DNA of 64,000 nucleotides from Nemertoderma westbladi. Taxonomy: Eukaryota > Xenacoelomorpha > Nemertodermatida > Nemertodermatidae. The notes beneath the pieces are model-generated. The model was not told the origin of the DNA and ran no database searches. It saw only the letters and a program-made list of their open reading frames with translations. Made by a program: the position numbers and the translations under genes. Where the stretch lies: contig JAUCBJ010004262.1 of the NCBI GenBank assembly GCA_032718475.1, positions 1 to 64,000 of the forward strand, read 5' to 3'. This document shows, in pieces, positions 21,770 to 31,293 of the stretch; the first letter of the stretch is position 1, and every line of letters starts with the position of its first letter.

Positions 21770-22990
21770 CGTTACGATTTTGACATGCTAATAACTTTGT
21801 CGGATTTAAAGCTGCCAAGTTGAAAATTTGTAGGTATCAATATGAGCAAAAGTTGAGATTTTTGAGAGACTTTCAGACACCATCAGTGCAATGGTCTCCC
21901 GCTAGAGGGCCACATGTCTAAACATTAAATGCCCTCCCATTTCTTTGCTTTTAATCCGTTTAAGCTGAAACTTGGCAGATATGTATTAGACCATTAGCTG
22001 TGACTTTCAAAGGAGGCGAATCCATCTGCAGTTCTCCAGTCTGCCGCTAGAGGGCCAAAGGTCTGAAAGTGAAATCGTTGTCGTCGTTACGATTTTGACA
22101 TGCTAATAACTTTGTCGGATTTAAAGCTGCCAAGTTGAAAATTTGTAGGTATCAATATGAGCTAAAGTTGAGATTTTTGAGAGACTTTCAGACACCATCA
22201 GTGCAATGGTCTCCCGCTAGAGGGCCACATGTCTAAACATTAAATGCCCTCCCATTTCTTTGCTTTTAATCCGTTTAAGCTGAAACTTGGCAGATATGTA
22301 TTAGACCATTAGCTGTGACTTTCAAAGGAGGCGAATCCATCTGCAGTTCTCCAGTCTGCCGCTAGAGGGCCAAAGGTCTGAAAGTGAAATCGTTGTCGTC
22401 GTTACGATTTTGACATGCTAATAACTTTGTCGGATTTAAAGCTGCCAAGTTGAAAATTTGTAGGTATCAATATGAGCTAAAGTTGAGACGTTTGAGAGAC
22501 TTTCAGACACCATCAGAGCAATAGTCTCCTGCTAGAGGGCCACATGTCTAAACGTTAAATGTCCTCCCATTTCTTTGCTTTTAATCCATTTATGCTGAAA
22601 TTTGGCAGATATGTACTAGACCATTAGCTGTGACTTTGAAAGAAGGAATTGAATTGAATTGAATTGAAGGCTAATCCGTGTGCAGTTCTTCAGTCTGCCG
22701 CTAGAGGGCGAAATGTTTGAAAGTGAAATCTTTCTCCCATCTCGTTATTTATGATCCGTTCAAGCTGAAACGTAGCAGATATGTAGTAGAAGTCGGCCTG
22801 AGTCTTTGGTGGGCAGTAAACGGTCTGGAGTCCTCCAGTCTGCCGCTAGAGGGCGAAATGTATAACTGTCCCCAATTCCTTGATATTAATTTATTTAAAG
22901 TGAATATTGGCATATGTACTAGAGCACATGCTGCGTCTTTCTGAGGAAGGTGGTCGATCTGCATTTCTCCAGTCTGCCGCTAGAGGTAAG
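21770..22990 (+). repeat. 315-bp satellite, about four copies, each of two related halves
   Basis: GTTACGATTTTGACATGC recurs at 21771, 22086 and 22401 (period exactly 315); a diverged fourth copy runs to about 22990. Each unit has two related halves, each with CGCTAGAGGGC. That core occurs at 21901, 22046, 22216, 22361, 22531, 22700, 22845 and 22979 (the last as CGCTAGAGGT). Spacings alternate near 145 and 170 bp. No coding function. Confidence 0.92.
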
Positions 22991-23110
22991 CGGAAATTCA
23001 AGACGCTGGTCACACTACTAAACGCATTATTTCAACATTCTCAAATATACGCTCCATAAATATTTCACGTTACTATTTTATTGATAATCAAGATATAAAC
23101 CAAGCGGAAT

Positions 23111-23397
23111 TGGGGTGTAAACGTTAAGCAGACACCTGGTGCAGACACCTGGTGCAGACACCTGGTGCAGACACCTGGTGCAGACAACTGGTGCAGACAC
23201 CTGGTGCAGACACCTGGTGCAGACACCTGGTGCAGACACCTGGTGCAGACACCTGGTAGGTGCAGACACCTGGTGCAGACACCTGGTGCAGACACCTGGT
23301 GCAGACACCTGGTGCAGACACCTAGTGCAGACACCTGGTGCAGACACCTGGTACAGACACCTGGTGCAGACACCTGGTGCAGACAGTTAGGCAGACC
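23111..23397 (+). repeat. 13-bp minisatellite (CAGACACCTGGTG)n
   Basis: About 20 nearly identical 13-bp units, each with a CACCTG/CAGGTG E-box. The left edge GGGTGTAAACGTTAAGCAG is the same end sequence seen on the palindromic element at 16973-17644. Because 13 is not a multiple of 3, all frames stay open by chance as Cys-rich repeats. Confidence 0.92.
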
Positions 23398-23399
23398 GG

Positions 23400-24250
23400 T
23401 ACTGAAATGAATTACACAATAGCCTACATTCGCAGAAAAGCCTTTCTAGAATTATCACTTATGACTACTTATGTGCGTCCATTTTTCACTGGGATTGGCT
23501 GCGTGCGTGTCTAGCGTCGTCTCTTTGATTACGTTGAACCATTGGCAATATACAGAATGTTTTGATTGGACCTATAGGACTAGGAACTTTGCGTGGAAGA
23601 ATATAATGGTAGAAATCATAACAAATAATACTCATATAACTTATATTTCGGCAGTTCTTTTAAATATGTAAACCTCTACCGGACTGCTGATTCATATACA
23701 TTCCTAACATTCCACACCACATTCCAATAATATCCTAATACAGTAATACTTTCGAATTAGTACTTAAATTAAATTTAAGTCACGTGCTGCGCGAAGGCCC
23801 CACTTCGTGTAGTAGGCAGGTTCCTTATAATGAATCTCACAGTAACAGTGACCGCAGGGACCGTGTGGGATACAAAACCATTGATGAATATAGCACGAGT
23901 TAGATGGCCTAAACAACTATCCGACTAAATACATCTTTAGTACCGGGGATGGACTGGATAATTATCATTAATATAAAGTTGTTACGCAGCGGTGTAGTTT
24001 CATTACAATAGAGAACATATTATTAAAAAAAGCAAACAAAACGTTTGATTGACAGCTTACAGGGGTTTTAATGAATTATTCATAAACAAATTTATCAGTG
24101 AGATACACTTCGCGGTAACAGCACTGTGTATGTGTGGAAGCCCTTTCAAATCGCAATACTGATGAAGAATCCGTTTTGGTTTTTGGTTACAGCCCTGTAA
24201 ATGTGAGTTCAAATCAAAATGGACGAAAAACCAAAGCGTTGTCACCCCGA
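23400..24250. other. Intron 13, distal part, no gene seen
   Basis: AT-rich DNA between the E-box minisatellite and the 33-bp donor array. It holds the second copy of a 25-bp word at 23782-23806. No exon with family similarity found. Confidence 0.4.
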
Positions 24251-24259
24251 ATGTATCTG

Positions 24260-25195
24260 TGAACTAAATATACTTACTAGCAACTGACTAATCATACACT
24301 TTGATTTACCAGTAACTTACCAATCTTACACTATAAGATTACCAGTAACTTTCCGATCTTACACTATATTTACTATAAACTCATATTAAACTATACATTT
24401 ACTATAGTAACTTATAAATCTTACACAATAAGCAAAGAAGTAATTTTCCGATCTTACATATATATTTACTAAAAAACTTACTAATCTTAAACTATATATT
24501 TACTAGTAACTTACTAATCTTACACTATACATTTACTAGTAGTAACTTACTAATCTTACACTATATATTTACTAGTAACTTACCAATCTTACACTATACA
24601 TTTACTAGTAACTTACTAATCTTACACTATACATTTACTAGTAACTTACCAATCTCACACTAAATATTTACTAGTAACTTACTAATCTTACACTATACAT
24701 TTACTAGTAACTTACTAATCTTACACTATACATTTACTAGTAACTTACCAATCTCACACTAAATATTTACTAGTAACTTACTAATCTTACACTATACATT
24801 TACTAGTAACTTACCAATCTTACACTATACATTTACTAGTAACTTACTAATCTTACACTATACATTTACTAGTAACTTACTAATCTTACACTGTACATTT
24901 ACTAGTAGTAACTTACTAATCTTACACTATACATTTACTAGTAACTTACTAATCTTACACTATATATTTACTAGTAGTAACTTACTAATCTTACACTATA
25001 CATTTACTAGTAGTAACTTACTAATCTTACACTATACATTTACTAGTAGTAACTTACTAATCTTACACTATACATTTACTAGTAACTTACTAATATTACA
25101 CTATACATTTACTAGTAACTTACTAATCTTACACTATACATTTACTATAGTAACTTACTAATCTTACAATATACATTTACTATATAGTAACTTAC
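24260..25195 (-). repeat. 33-bp tandem array starting at the exon 13 splice donor
   Basis: About 27 units of 33 bp (some 36 by an extra AGT). On the minus strand each unit begins GTAAGTTACTAGTAAATG and ends TGTAAGATTA. The first unit starts exactly at the exon 13 donor, and the exon end CAGATCG resembles the unit end AAGATTA, so the duplicated segment included the exon border. Units become degenerate towards 24260. Confidence 0.93.
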
Positions 25196-25398
25196 CGATC
25201 TGACATCCAGCGTTCCATAGCGGCACCGGGTCCATATTACTACTGTCGACCCTCAGAGCCGTCGGTATAACTCCAACCAATGAGATGCGACTCAGAGCCA
25301 ATAGAGGTACACAATCCCTGGTAGCCAATATATCCGCGTGAACCTCTTGTATATTCGTAACTGTGTTGATAGAGGGCGTCGTAGCTACAGTAGTGAAT
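25196..25398 (-). CDS. plch: PLC eta-like exon 13 (Y domain)
   Basis: 203 bases; acceptor ATTTAG/ATTCAC, donor GATCG/GTAAGT. The peptide ends LRVDSSNMDPVPLWNAGCQI, matching the PLC Y-box (RVDSSNYNPQPFWNAGCQM). Upstream, LALSRISLVGVIPTAL corresponds to the usual LSRIYP segment. The Tyr after SRI, which contacts substrate in PLC-delta1 as I recall, appears to be Ser, and the loop is about five residues longer. Confidence 0.9.
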
Positions 25399-25586
25399 CT
25401 AAATAAAAATTAAATTAATTTAAATGTTCTACATTGCCAGTCTATAAAATAATCTTGCTTGCTATAAGGATATAAAGTTCTACTTTATCTCCATTTATAT
25501 ATCACTATACAACATCTGACCCGGATAGTCAAATTTAAAGGGTAAATTTCCAGAACTCTATGAAACAATAGGAATCACTTCATTAA

Positions 25587-26391
25587 GGGGAGATGGTACC
25601 CCAGAACTTTTCAAAAATTGAAACATTTTCGAAATTTTTGTTTAATTAATTCTAAATCAGAATTTAACGTAGATTTCAGAAATCGAAATCCTAACATCAT
25701 ATTATAAGCTTAAGTTGTCTGTTTTCTGTTTGTCTGTCTATTGGTCTGTTTTTCTGTTTGTCAACAAATTATGGATATAAAAATGTACACCACCCAACTA
25801 AAATAATTGCTACATGGGTTTTCGTGGTCGCGGATTTCATTTGCGGGGTCAGTTTTCAAATTTGACGCAATCTAGTTTGTCTGTCTGTTTGTCCGTCTGT
25901 CGGTCTGTCTGTCAAAAACATAACAAATCACACTACGTAACTACAAGTTTCACTGTGGGGGTTTTTAAGGTCGGTGATTTCATTTCTGGTGTTATCTTTC
26001 CTGTTTGGAGCAGTCTATTATGCCTGTATATTTATCTGTCAGTCGATCTGTCTGTCAAGAAAGACATACAGACAGACTAAAACAGACAGTCTATGTTCAT
26101 TAAATTATTAAAAATGACATGGGATATGAAATATATAATATGATATGACATGGGATGTATTTCTAATATAAACTTCGAAAATGAGTCTTTTTTTGGTTTT
26201 TGGTGCAATTAAGTGACCCTCAAACATAGACACAAAAAAAATTTTCAAATTTTTTTAGGTTCCAGGTCTGTCTCGATAGTTTCTCCGCCCTTCTGGAAAT
26301 TTTCATGAAATTCTATCTTGTAGAACCAGCGTAATGGGTACATATGTGTTAATGGTAAAATGTATGGGGATAGCCTGGGGTACCATCTCCC
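25587..26391. mobile_element. Non-autonomous element with 17-bp terminal inverted repeats
   Basis: The left end GGGAGATGGTACCCCAG (from 25588) and the right end CTGGGGTACCATCTCCC (26375-26391) are perfect inverted repeats. The left flank is TTAA; the right flank is ATAA, possibly a decayed TTAA. Inside are duplicated blocks of about 155 bp with CTGT-rich runs (25715-25770, 25875-25915, 26035-26060) and no ORF. A related end fragment (AAAGTACCATCTCCTCCCAT) lies near 41064. Lies in intron 12. Confidence 0.72.
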
Positions 26392-26438
26392 ATAAAATAA
26401 ATATTAGCCAACTAAGAAGCAACAGAGGTTCCTAGGTT

Positions 26439-26700
26439 CCACCTTGGTGTAGTGGTTGCATTGAATTCACATCTCCCGTAGGTTGTGGGTTCGATCCTCA
26501 CATGAGCCAGGGCAGTTTTCGTTTCGGCACGAATGCTTTAAAGGGACCAGCCAGGGCGCATCTCTGAGTTGCATCCTTAAATGGTAGCTAAATGAGTACT
26601 GGAGTTTCCTCTGGGGAGTAAAGTTCTGGGGGAACCGCACTGGAAATACGTCGTCTTGCGTAATCCCTGGCCTAGCGGCCGAACAAAATTTACTTCACTT
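26439..26700 (+). repeat. tRNA-derived SINE, family 2, copy 1
   Basis: tRNA-like head with CCTTGGTGTAGTGGTTGCAT (A-box region) and GGGTTCGATCCTCACATG (B box). The body contains CTTTAAAGGGACCAGCCAGG and GGAGTAAAGTTCTGGGGGAA, then CCTGGCCTAGCGGCCGAA. The same body occurs twice in reverse nearby. Confidence 0.85.
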
Positions 26701-26954
26701 TTTACTTTTACAGAGAAAACAAACTGCAACACAGTTGTTCTTCTCAAAGACGAAAAGTTGTATTGCGAATTTACCATTTAAATCCGCGGAAAATTCTGTA
26801 ATAAGCCAAAAACCAAAAAAGAAAACGTTCAAATTTTGTATTTATATTGAAATAAAAAGTATAGAATAAGAAAAGCATAGCAACGTGTAATGATATGTAA
26901 TGATATGTATGTATTATTTAAGGTGGAATAATGTTCTTTTATCCAAATGGAATA

Positions 26955-27136
26955 CCGTATTTACTCGAATAAGAGCCCCCCCCCCCCCCCCCCCCATCGA
27001 CCTCAAATTAACGCCCCAGTTCCCTAAATTAGCAACTTATACGCCTTCCCCGAATAAACACCCCACTGGAATAAACGCCTCCTCAATTGGCAATTTATAA
27101 ACTTAAACGCCCAGGCTCTTATTCGAGTAAATACGG
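26955..27136. mobile_element. Small MITE with perfect 23-bp terminal inverted repeats
   Basis: The left arm starts CCGTATTTACTCGAATAAGA at 26955; the right arm 27114-27136 is its exact complement. A 19-base poly-C run follows the left arm, and the inside holds AATAAACGCC-like repeats. This terminal sequence is a type I recall in many marine animal genomes. No clear target duplication. Confidence 0.85.
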
Positions 27137-27202
27137 CAAATTAAATCGACCACGGCATTGTTAATCCACAAATAGAGTAAAAAAACTACGTTAATTTCTT
27201 AC

Positions 27203-27381
27203 TTTTCGCTTCTCAAACAGCTGACCAATAGGGAGAGCTCCTTACTCAGTAGGAACGTGGGTTTCTGATTGCGCAACATGTGTTGCTTCCGGCGTTTTTC
27301 GTAAGCGTCAAGTTCCGCAACAAACGGTCTATTTGAGTCGGAGTCGGAATCAGGACCGTCAGTCGAATCGTCCAAATTTAC
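27203..27381 (-). CDS. plch: PLC eta-like exon 12 (linker end, start of Y)
   Basis: 179 bases; acceptor GTTTTCAG/GTAAAT, donor CGAAAA/GTAAGA. The peptide has an acidic run DDSTDGPDSDSDS, then FLLSKELSLLVSCLRSEK, aligned with the first Y-box helix of PLC (LS.LSDLVKYTKSV). Joins exon 13 in phase. Confidence 0.85.
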
Positions 27382-27577
27382 CTGAAAACATAAAATTTAA
27401 TTTATTATCAACATTAATTAGAAATAAATTAGTATATTAATTAATTAAAACTAACAAAGGCCTACAACAGTACCGGTATTCAATCTGGCCAACCAGATAT
27501 ATCATCAAAAAATATAACCAAAAATCGATATAACTAAACCTGTCATATTTATAAGATAATGTATCTAGAACACCCAC

Positions 27578-27753
27578 CATCTGTAACTCCATTCGCATTT
27601 TCGGGCGTCTGTTTTTCCGCCGCCCCAATAAACTACGTCTGAACGACGAAGTTCGTTTAAATTCCGCACCTTCACCGCCAGCATCGAGAGAATGGGTTCG
27701 ACTGGGTAAGGAGTTCCAACGGTTCCTCAAAGTCATCTCTCCGTCGAAAGTTG
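27578..27753 (-). CDS. plch: PLC eta-like exon 11 (basic X-Y linker)
   Basis: 176 bases; acceptor TATCCTAG/CAACTT, donor CAGATG/GTGGGT. Encodes a basic linker, including FKRTSSFRRSLLGRRKNRRP. PLC-eta linkers contain a similar FSRRKKKGSK segment. Linker sequences are weakly conserved, so the call rests mainly on phase and splice sites. Confidence 0.75.
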
Positions 27754-27919
27754 CTAGGATACAAAGTTTATGCGGTTGTTAAACCGAATTACTAAGATAA
27801 AGCTGTAGAATACGAAATGAAAGTTGAATAAGCCAATAAATAGGTTTACTGAAGCACAGTTTAACAAAATTTAAAAGAACATTAAGTTTAACCACAAAAA
27901 TGGTTATAGTTTCGACCGT

Positions 27920-28165
27920 TATTGGTCAGGGATTACACTTATTTCCAATGCGGTCCCCCCAATACTTTACTCCCCAGACGAAGATGTTACTTGTTTATAG
28001 CTACCATTTAAGGATACAATGCAGAAATTCGCCCTGGCTAGTCCCTTTAAAGCATTCATTACGAAAGAAAAACTTGTCTGGGTCCCCTGCTGGGATCGAA
28101 CCTACGACCTCTGAATGGATGTAAATTTAATGCAAAGGATTTAACAACTACCTCAAGGTGGGACT
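27920..28165 (-). repeat. tRNA-derived SINE, family 2, copy 2 (diverged)
   Basis: Reverse-strand copy: CAGGGATTACACTTATTTCC, AATGCGGTCCCCC, CCTGGCTAGTCCCTTTAAAG, GGGATCGAACCTACGACCTC and CTACCTCAAGGTGGGAC correspond in order to the complement of copy 1. Lies mostly in intron 10. Confidence 0.8.
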
Positions 28166-28213
28166 TACAAACACAATGTTGGATATAAATACCAACATTG
28201 ATAATTTACTAAC

Positions 28214-28366
28214 TGGATTTCTTGAGACCAGCGATTCTCTTCTCAACCCGTTTCTGGCGTCTCTTCGTTGGTTTCAGGTCGTCATAAAGTGCCGAAGGTT
28301 GAAGTTTCAGCTCTTCCTCTAGCTCATCGGCTGTGTTCTCGTCTGTTACGTCACCAACATCGGTAT
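28214..28366 (-). CDS. plch: PLC eta-like exon 10 (acidic X-Y linker)
   Basis: 153 bases; acceptor TATTTTAG/ATACCG, donor ATCCA/GTTAGT. The peptide reads VTDENTADELEEELKL, then KRRQKRVEKRIAGLKKS. The acidic start resembles the SDEDSADE segment after the X box in PLC-eta, and this is the main reason for calling eta. Confidence 0.82.
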
Positions 28367-28928
28367 CTAAAATAGAAATATATTTACATAAACGGCCATT
28401 TGGGTTGGATGTGCGTAATGATGGAGCTGAATATCCACTAAAGGGGACAAATTGAGATAAAGATTTTCGAATTTTTCGCCAAACTATGTTTTAAATTCAT
28501 ACGGCCTATCAATGCAATGTTTAGCAATGCATTGAATGTCACTAAACTGCACTTAATCAGAAATGTCTCCAGGCGGAGAGATAGTAAGGGTGCTGACGTT
28601 GAGGTCTTAGGGTTATAAATAATTGAAAAAGTAGATTTATCGTATGCGCATTACGCCCGTTGCGGGTGTCTTCAACGGTATTTATTTGAGATAAAATGAA
28701 CGTTAAAAACAATTTATATAAAAACAGGATGGCTTGCTGGGTAGAACGCGTACATGGTGTTGGCTATCAGGAAGTTCTTTCTATAAATGAAGACATCTTG
28801 AGTAAAGCAAGCGTGAGCGATAAATATTGGTACGTAGTGACGGTAGTCTGTAATGGAATTCCGCTGTCTAGTTGTTCGTCCGTACTACTGATATTAGTAA
28901 CCATTTTAGTCTTAAAACTTTGGTGCAC

Positions 28929-29200
28929 AAAAAAAAAAAAAAATTTTCTTCGGCCGCTAGGCCAGGGATTACGCACAAAGTCTGACGACTTATTTCCAAT
29001 GCGGTCCCCCAGAACTTTACTCCCCAGAGGAAACTCCAGTACTCATTTAGCTACCACTTAAGGATGCAAGGCAGAGTGCCCTGGCTGGTCCCTTTAAAGT
29101 ATCCGCGCCGAAACGAAAACTGCCCTGGTCCATGTGAGGATCGAACCGACGACCCACGGGAGATGTGAATTCAATGCAACCACTACACCAAGGTGGAACC
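28929..29200 (-). repeat. tRNA-derived SINE, family 2, copy 3
   Basis: Reverse-strand copy close to copy 1: CGGCCGCTAGGCCAGGGATT, AATGCGGTCCCCCAGAACTT, GCCCTGGCTGGTCCCTTTAA, GAGGATCGAACCGACGACCC and AACCACTACACCAAGGTGGA. A poly-A run at 28929-28943 abuts its 3' end. Lies in intron 9. Confidence 0.88.
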
Positions 29201-29732
29201 CTTGGTAATAACAAAACAGTAATTCATGCGGTAGTTGTATAAAGTTTTTAAACTTAAAAATTTGTACATAGTGTTAGTTTTAAGAATTTTATGATAAATT
29301 GATTGTAAAGACTATAAAGGATTAAGAGTGCTGTCATTCCTATTTCAATTACCCCAAATAGTTAATGCGCATACGATATGTAAAGTTCAACCAATGTGTT
29401 AGAAGAGCTTTCTAATTTGTATCGGAATAAAATGCTTGATCTTATTTATTACACCTAAATTTTTCGAAATTTTTATACGAAGATTTTGTATATGTAAGAG
29501 CCATGAGAAATTGGATTTAAGGTGAACAAGAAATTTAATATTTTCATTATAAATATTTCAGTATATATTACAATATTGGGAGGGGATTGGAAAAATTTGG
29601 AAGGGGGGGGGGGGGGTGTCATTGAATTACGAAACTATAATACGGGGCATGGTGTACTGTATACGATACAATTATATAATATTCTATAAAATTAGAATGA
29701 CGCCTTTGAAAGGGACAACCACAATACCATAC

Positions 29733-29929
29733 CTGCTCTCCCCTCCGGGAAGTTTTTCCCTTTAATTATCACCTTCCCGATCAAGGATTTAGGGGACGGT
29801 AGAGATTCGTCTTTGTGTTGGAGTTTCGTGTACAACTTACTTCCCAGACAGCCCGTGAGTACTGCGGACATTATGTGTTGCTGAGCGATGGAGCAGTGGT
29901 TCTCTATCGCGAGAATAACTGGAAAATCA
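29733..29929 (-). CDS. plch: PLC eta-like exon 9 (end of X domain)
   Basis: 197 bases; acceptor TTTTGCAG/TGATTT, donor GAGCAG/GTATGG. The peptide begins DFPVILAIENHCSIAQQH and ends LPSPKSLIGKVIIKGKNFPE, a very close match to the PLC X-box end (YPVILSIENHC ... LPSP..LKGKILVKGKKLP). The Glu of IENHC is a catalytic/Ca2+ ligand position in the family. Confidence 0.96.
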
Positions 29930-30033
29930 CTGCAAAATGTATAAACTATTAAATTATTATTCCGGAAGAATACTCTAGATTCGCTAAGATTAGTTTGATA
30001 GATTATATTTTTAGATTAACTCAGATTGTTAAC

Positions 30034-30162
30034 CTGTTGACGAATGCGTTGTCATTGACAGCCTCTATGACGTCACGGAAATCCAGTTTGGTTGTCAAGG
30101 TGTAACCATGGTAAACAACAGGGTTTCCGGTAGTTCCATCCCAACAGTCCAGTTCGAGGTAC
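30034..30162 (-). CDS. plch: PLC eta-like exon 8 (X domain core)
   Basis: 129 bases; acceptor CCTGTAG/GTACCT, donor CAACAG/GTTAAC. Peptide: YLELDCWDGTTGNPVVYHGY, then TKLDFRDVIEAVNDNAFVN. Glu and Asp of ELDCWDG (metal ligands) and the second catalytic His (YHG) are present. Confidence 0.97.
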
Positions 30163-30251
30163 CTACAGGAAACAGGAAAAAACGGAAAATATATCTCCAC
30201 AAAATATAGAAAACAAATTAGTACAAAAAATTGTTGAGATACGTAAATACC

Positions 30252-30345
30252 ATCTCGGCGAATTAATATCTCAATGTTTAATTATCATTTTAGGGAAAAG
30301 TTACAGTGGTACACGTTATTCCAACCAAAACAATAGAACATTTAG
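30252..30345 (+). repeat. Dispersed repeat family F, copy 3
   Basis: Blocks GGCGAATTAATATCTCAATG, TTAATTATCATTTTAGGGAA, GTTACAGTGGTACACGTTAT and CCAACCAAAACAATAGAAC in family order. Lies in intron 7. Confidence 0.7.
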
Positions 30346-30595
30346 ACATGTTATTGAAATATATCATCAGATTAGCTATCCTATCTATTTGACGGTAAAA
30401 AATCCGCAATCTTAGGAAAATAGTTTGCCTTTATTTCAATTCAATCAATTTGTATTTGTAAAAATAAAGTTTAATTAAAGTTAAAAAGGCAACATTGTTT
30501 GTACTGTTATAATAAATGACATAAAAGGAGCCCAGAAACTGAGCCGAATCAATCAGTTTGTATTATAGTTGCACACTAATAGAAACCGACCTAAC

Positions 30596-30733
30596 CTGAC
30601 TCCGCTGTGTAGCAGTTGAACTATTTGAGCTATCGAACTCTCACCGAGGAGTTGGTCTCTGGTAAGGAAGGAATTGTGAGACGAATCGATAAAATAGTCC
30701 GTCAGTGGTCTAGTCATATCGTGGGTTACTTTC
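30596..30733 (-). CDS. plch: PLC eta-like exon 7 (start of X domain)
   Basis: 138 bases; acceptor CCTCCCAG/GAAAGT, donor GTCAG/GTTAGG. Peptide: KVTHDMTRPLTDYFIDSSHN, then SFLTRDQLLGESS. This is the diagnostic X-box opening (QDMTRPLSHYFISSSHNTYL), with the first catalytic His in SSHN. Confidence 0.97.
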
Positions 30734-30789
30734 CTGGGAGGGAAATAAAGCATAACAGAGTTTACATAATGGTTAAGAGCTGGCGGAAT

Positions 30790-31293
30790 ACTGCAGGGCA
30801 TTGCTTTCGTCGTAAGGACCAGCCTGTGCACAATCTTGTGCTTTTGTCAGAATCACTAGAGGGAGTCCAAAGGCTCCTCTGCAGGTTGCTTCTAGTGTTG
30901 GCCTTTTGAAAATTCTAAGAAGACAACAATTATGACAGTTAACCTTGAGAGCCCTCAAGAAATGTCTGATCGTAAGAGCACGAGCTCTAAGGACGGCTTG
31001 CTTGAGCACGTGGATGACTTCTGCTACTTGGGATCATGGATCACAAAGTCAGGTGAAGAAGACCTTCGGATACGTAAGGGAAAGGCATGAGCAGCGTTAA
31101 ATAGTCTGTCCAGGATTTGGAAGTCCCATAGAATAAAACGGAACCTTGAGGTTCCATTATTTATGGCAGCAGTAGTTCCAGTACTCCTCTACGGGAGTCC
31201 ATGCTGGGCTCTAACTGCTGAGGACACCAAATCTCTGGATGGCACATTCACAAGAATGCTACGCCGGGTTCATTGTGTCAAGTACAATGCTCA
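30790..31293 (+). pseudogene. Older, scrambled RTE-like LINE copy, left part
   Basis: About 500 bp matching the 3' half of the intact LINE, but rearranged: a piece like 34790-34845 is joined to a piece like 34251 onwards. Substitutions and stops interrupt the frame. It is cut at 31293 by the intact LINE; its remainder resumes at about 35036. Confidence 0.8.

Noticed and set aside
21626..21823. Arg-rich ORF
   Set aside because: It is a translation of the (TCG)n microsatellite.
3096..25195. CRISPR-like arrays
   Set aside because: Repeats are contiguous without unique spacers, and the DNA is from an animal.
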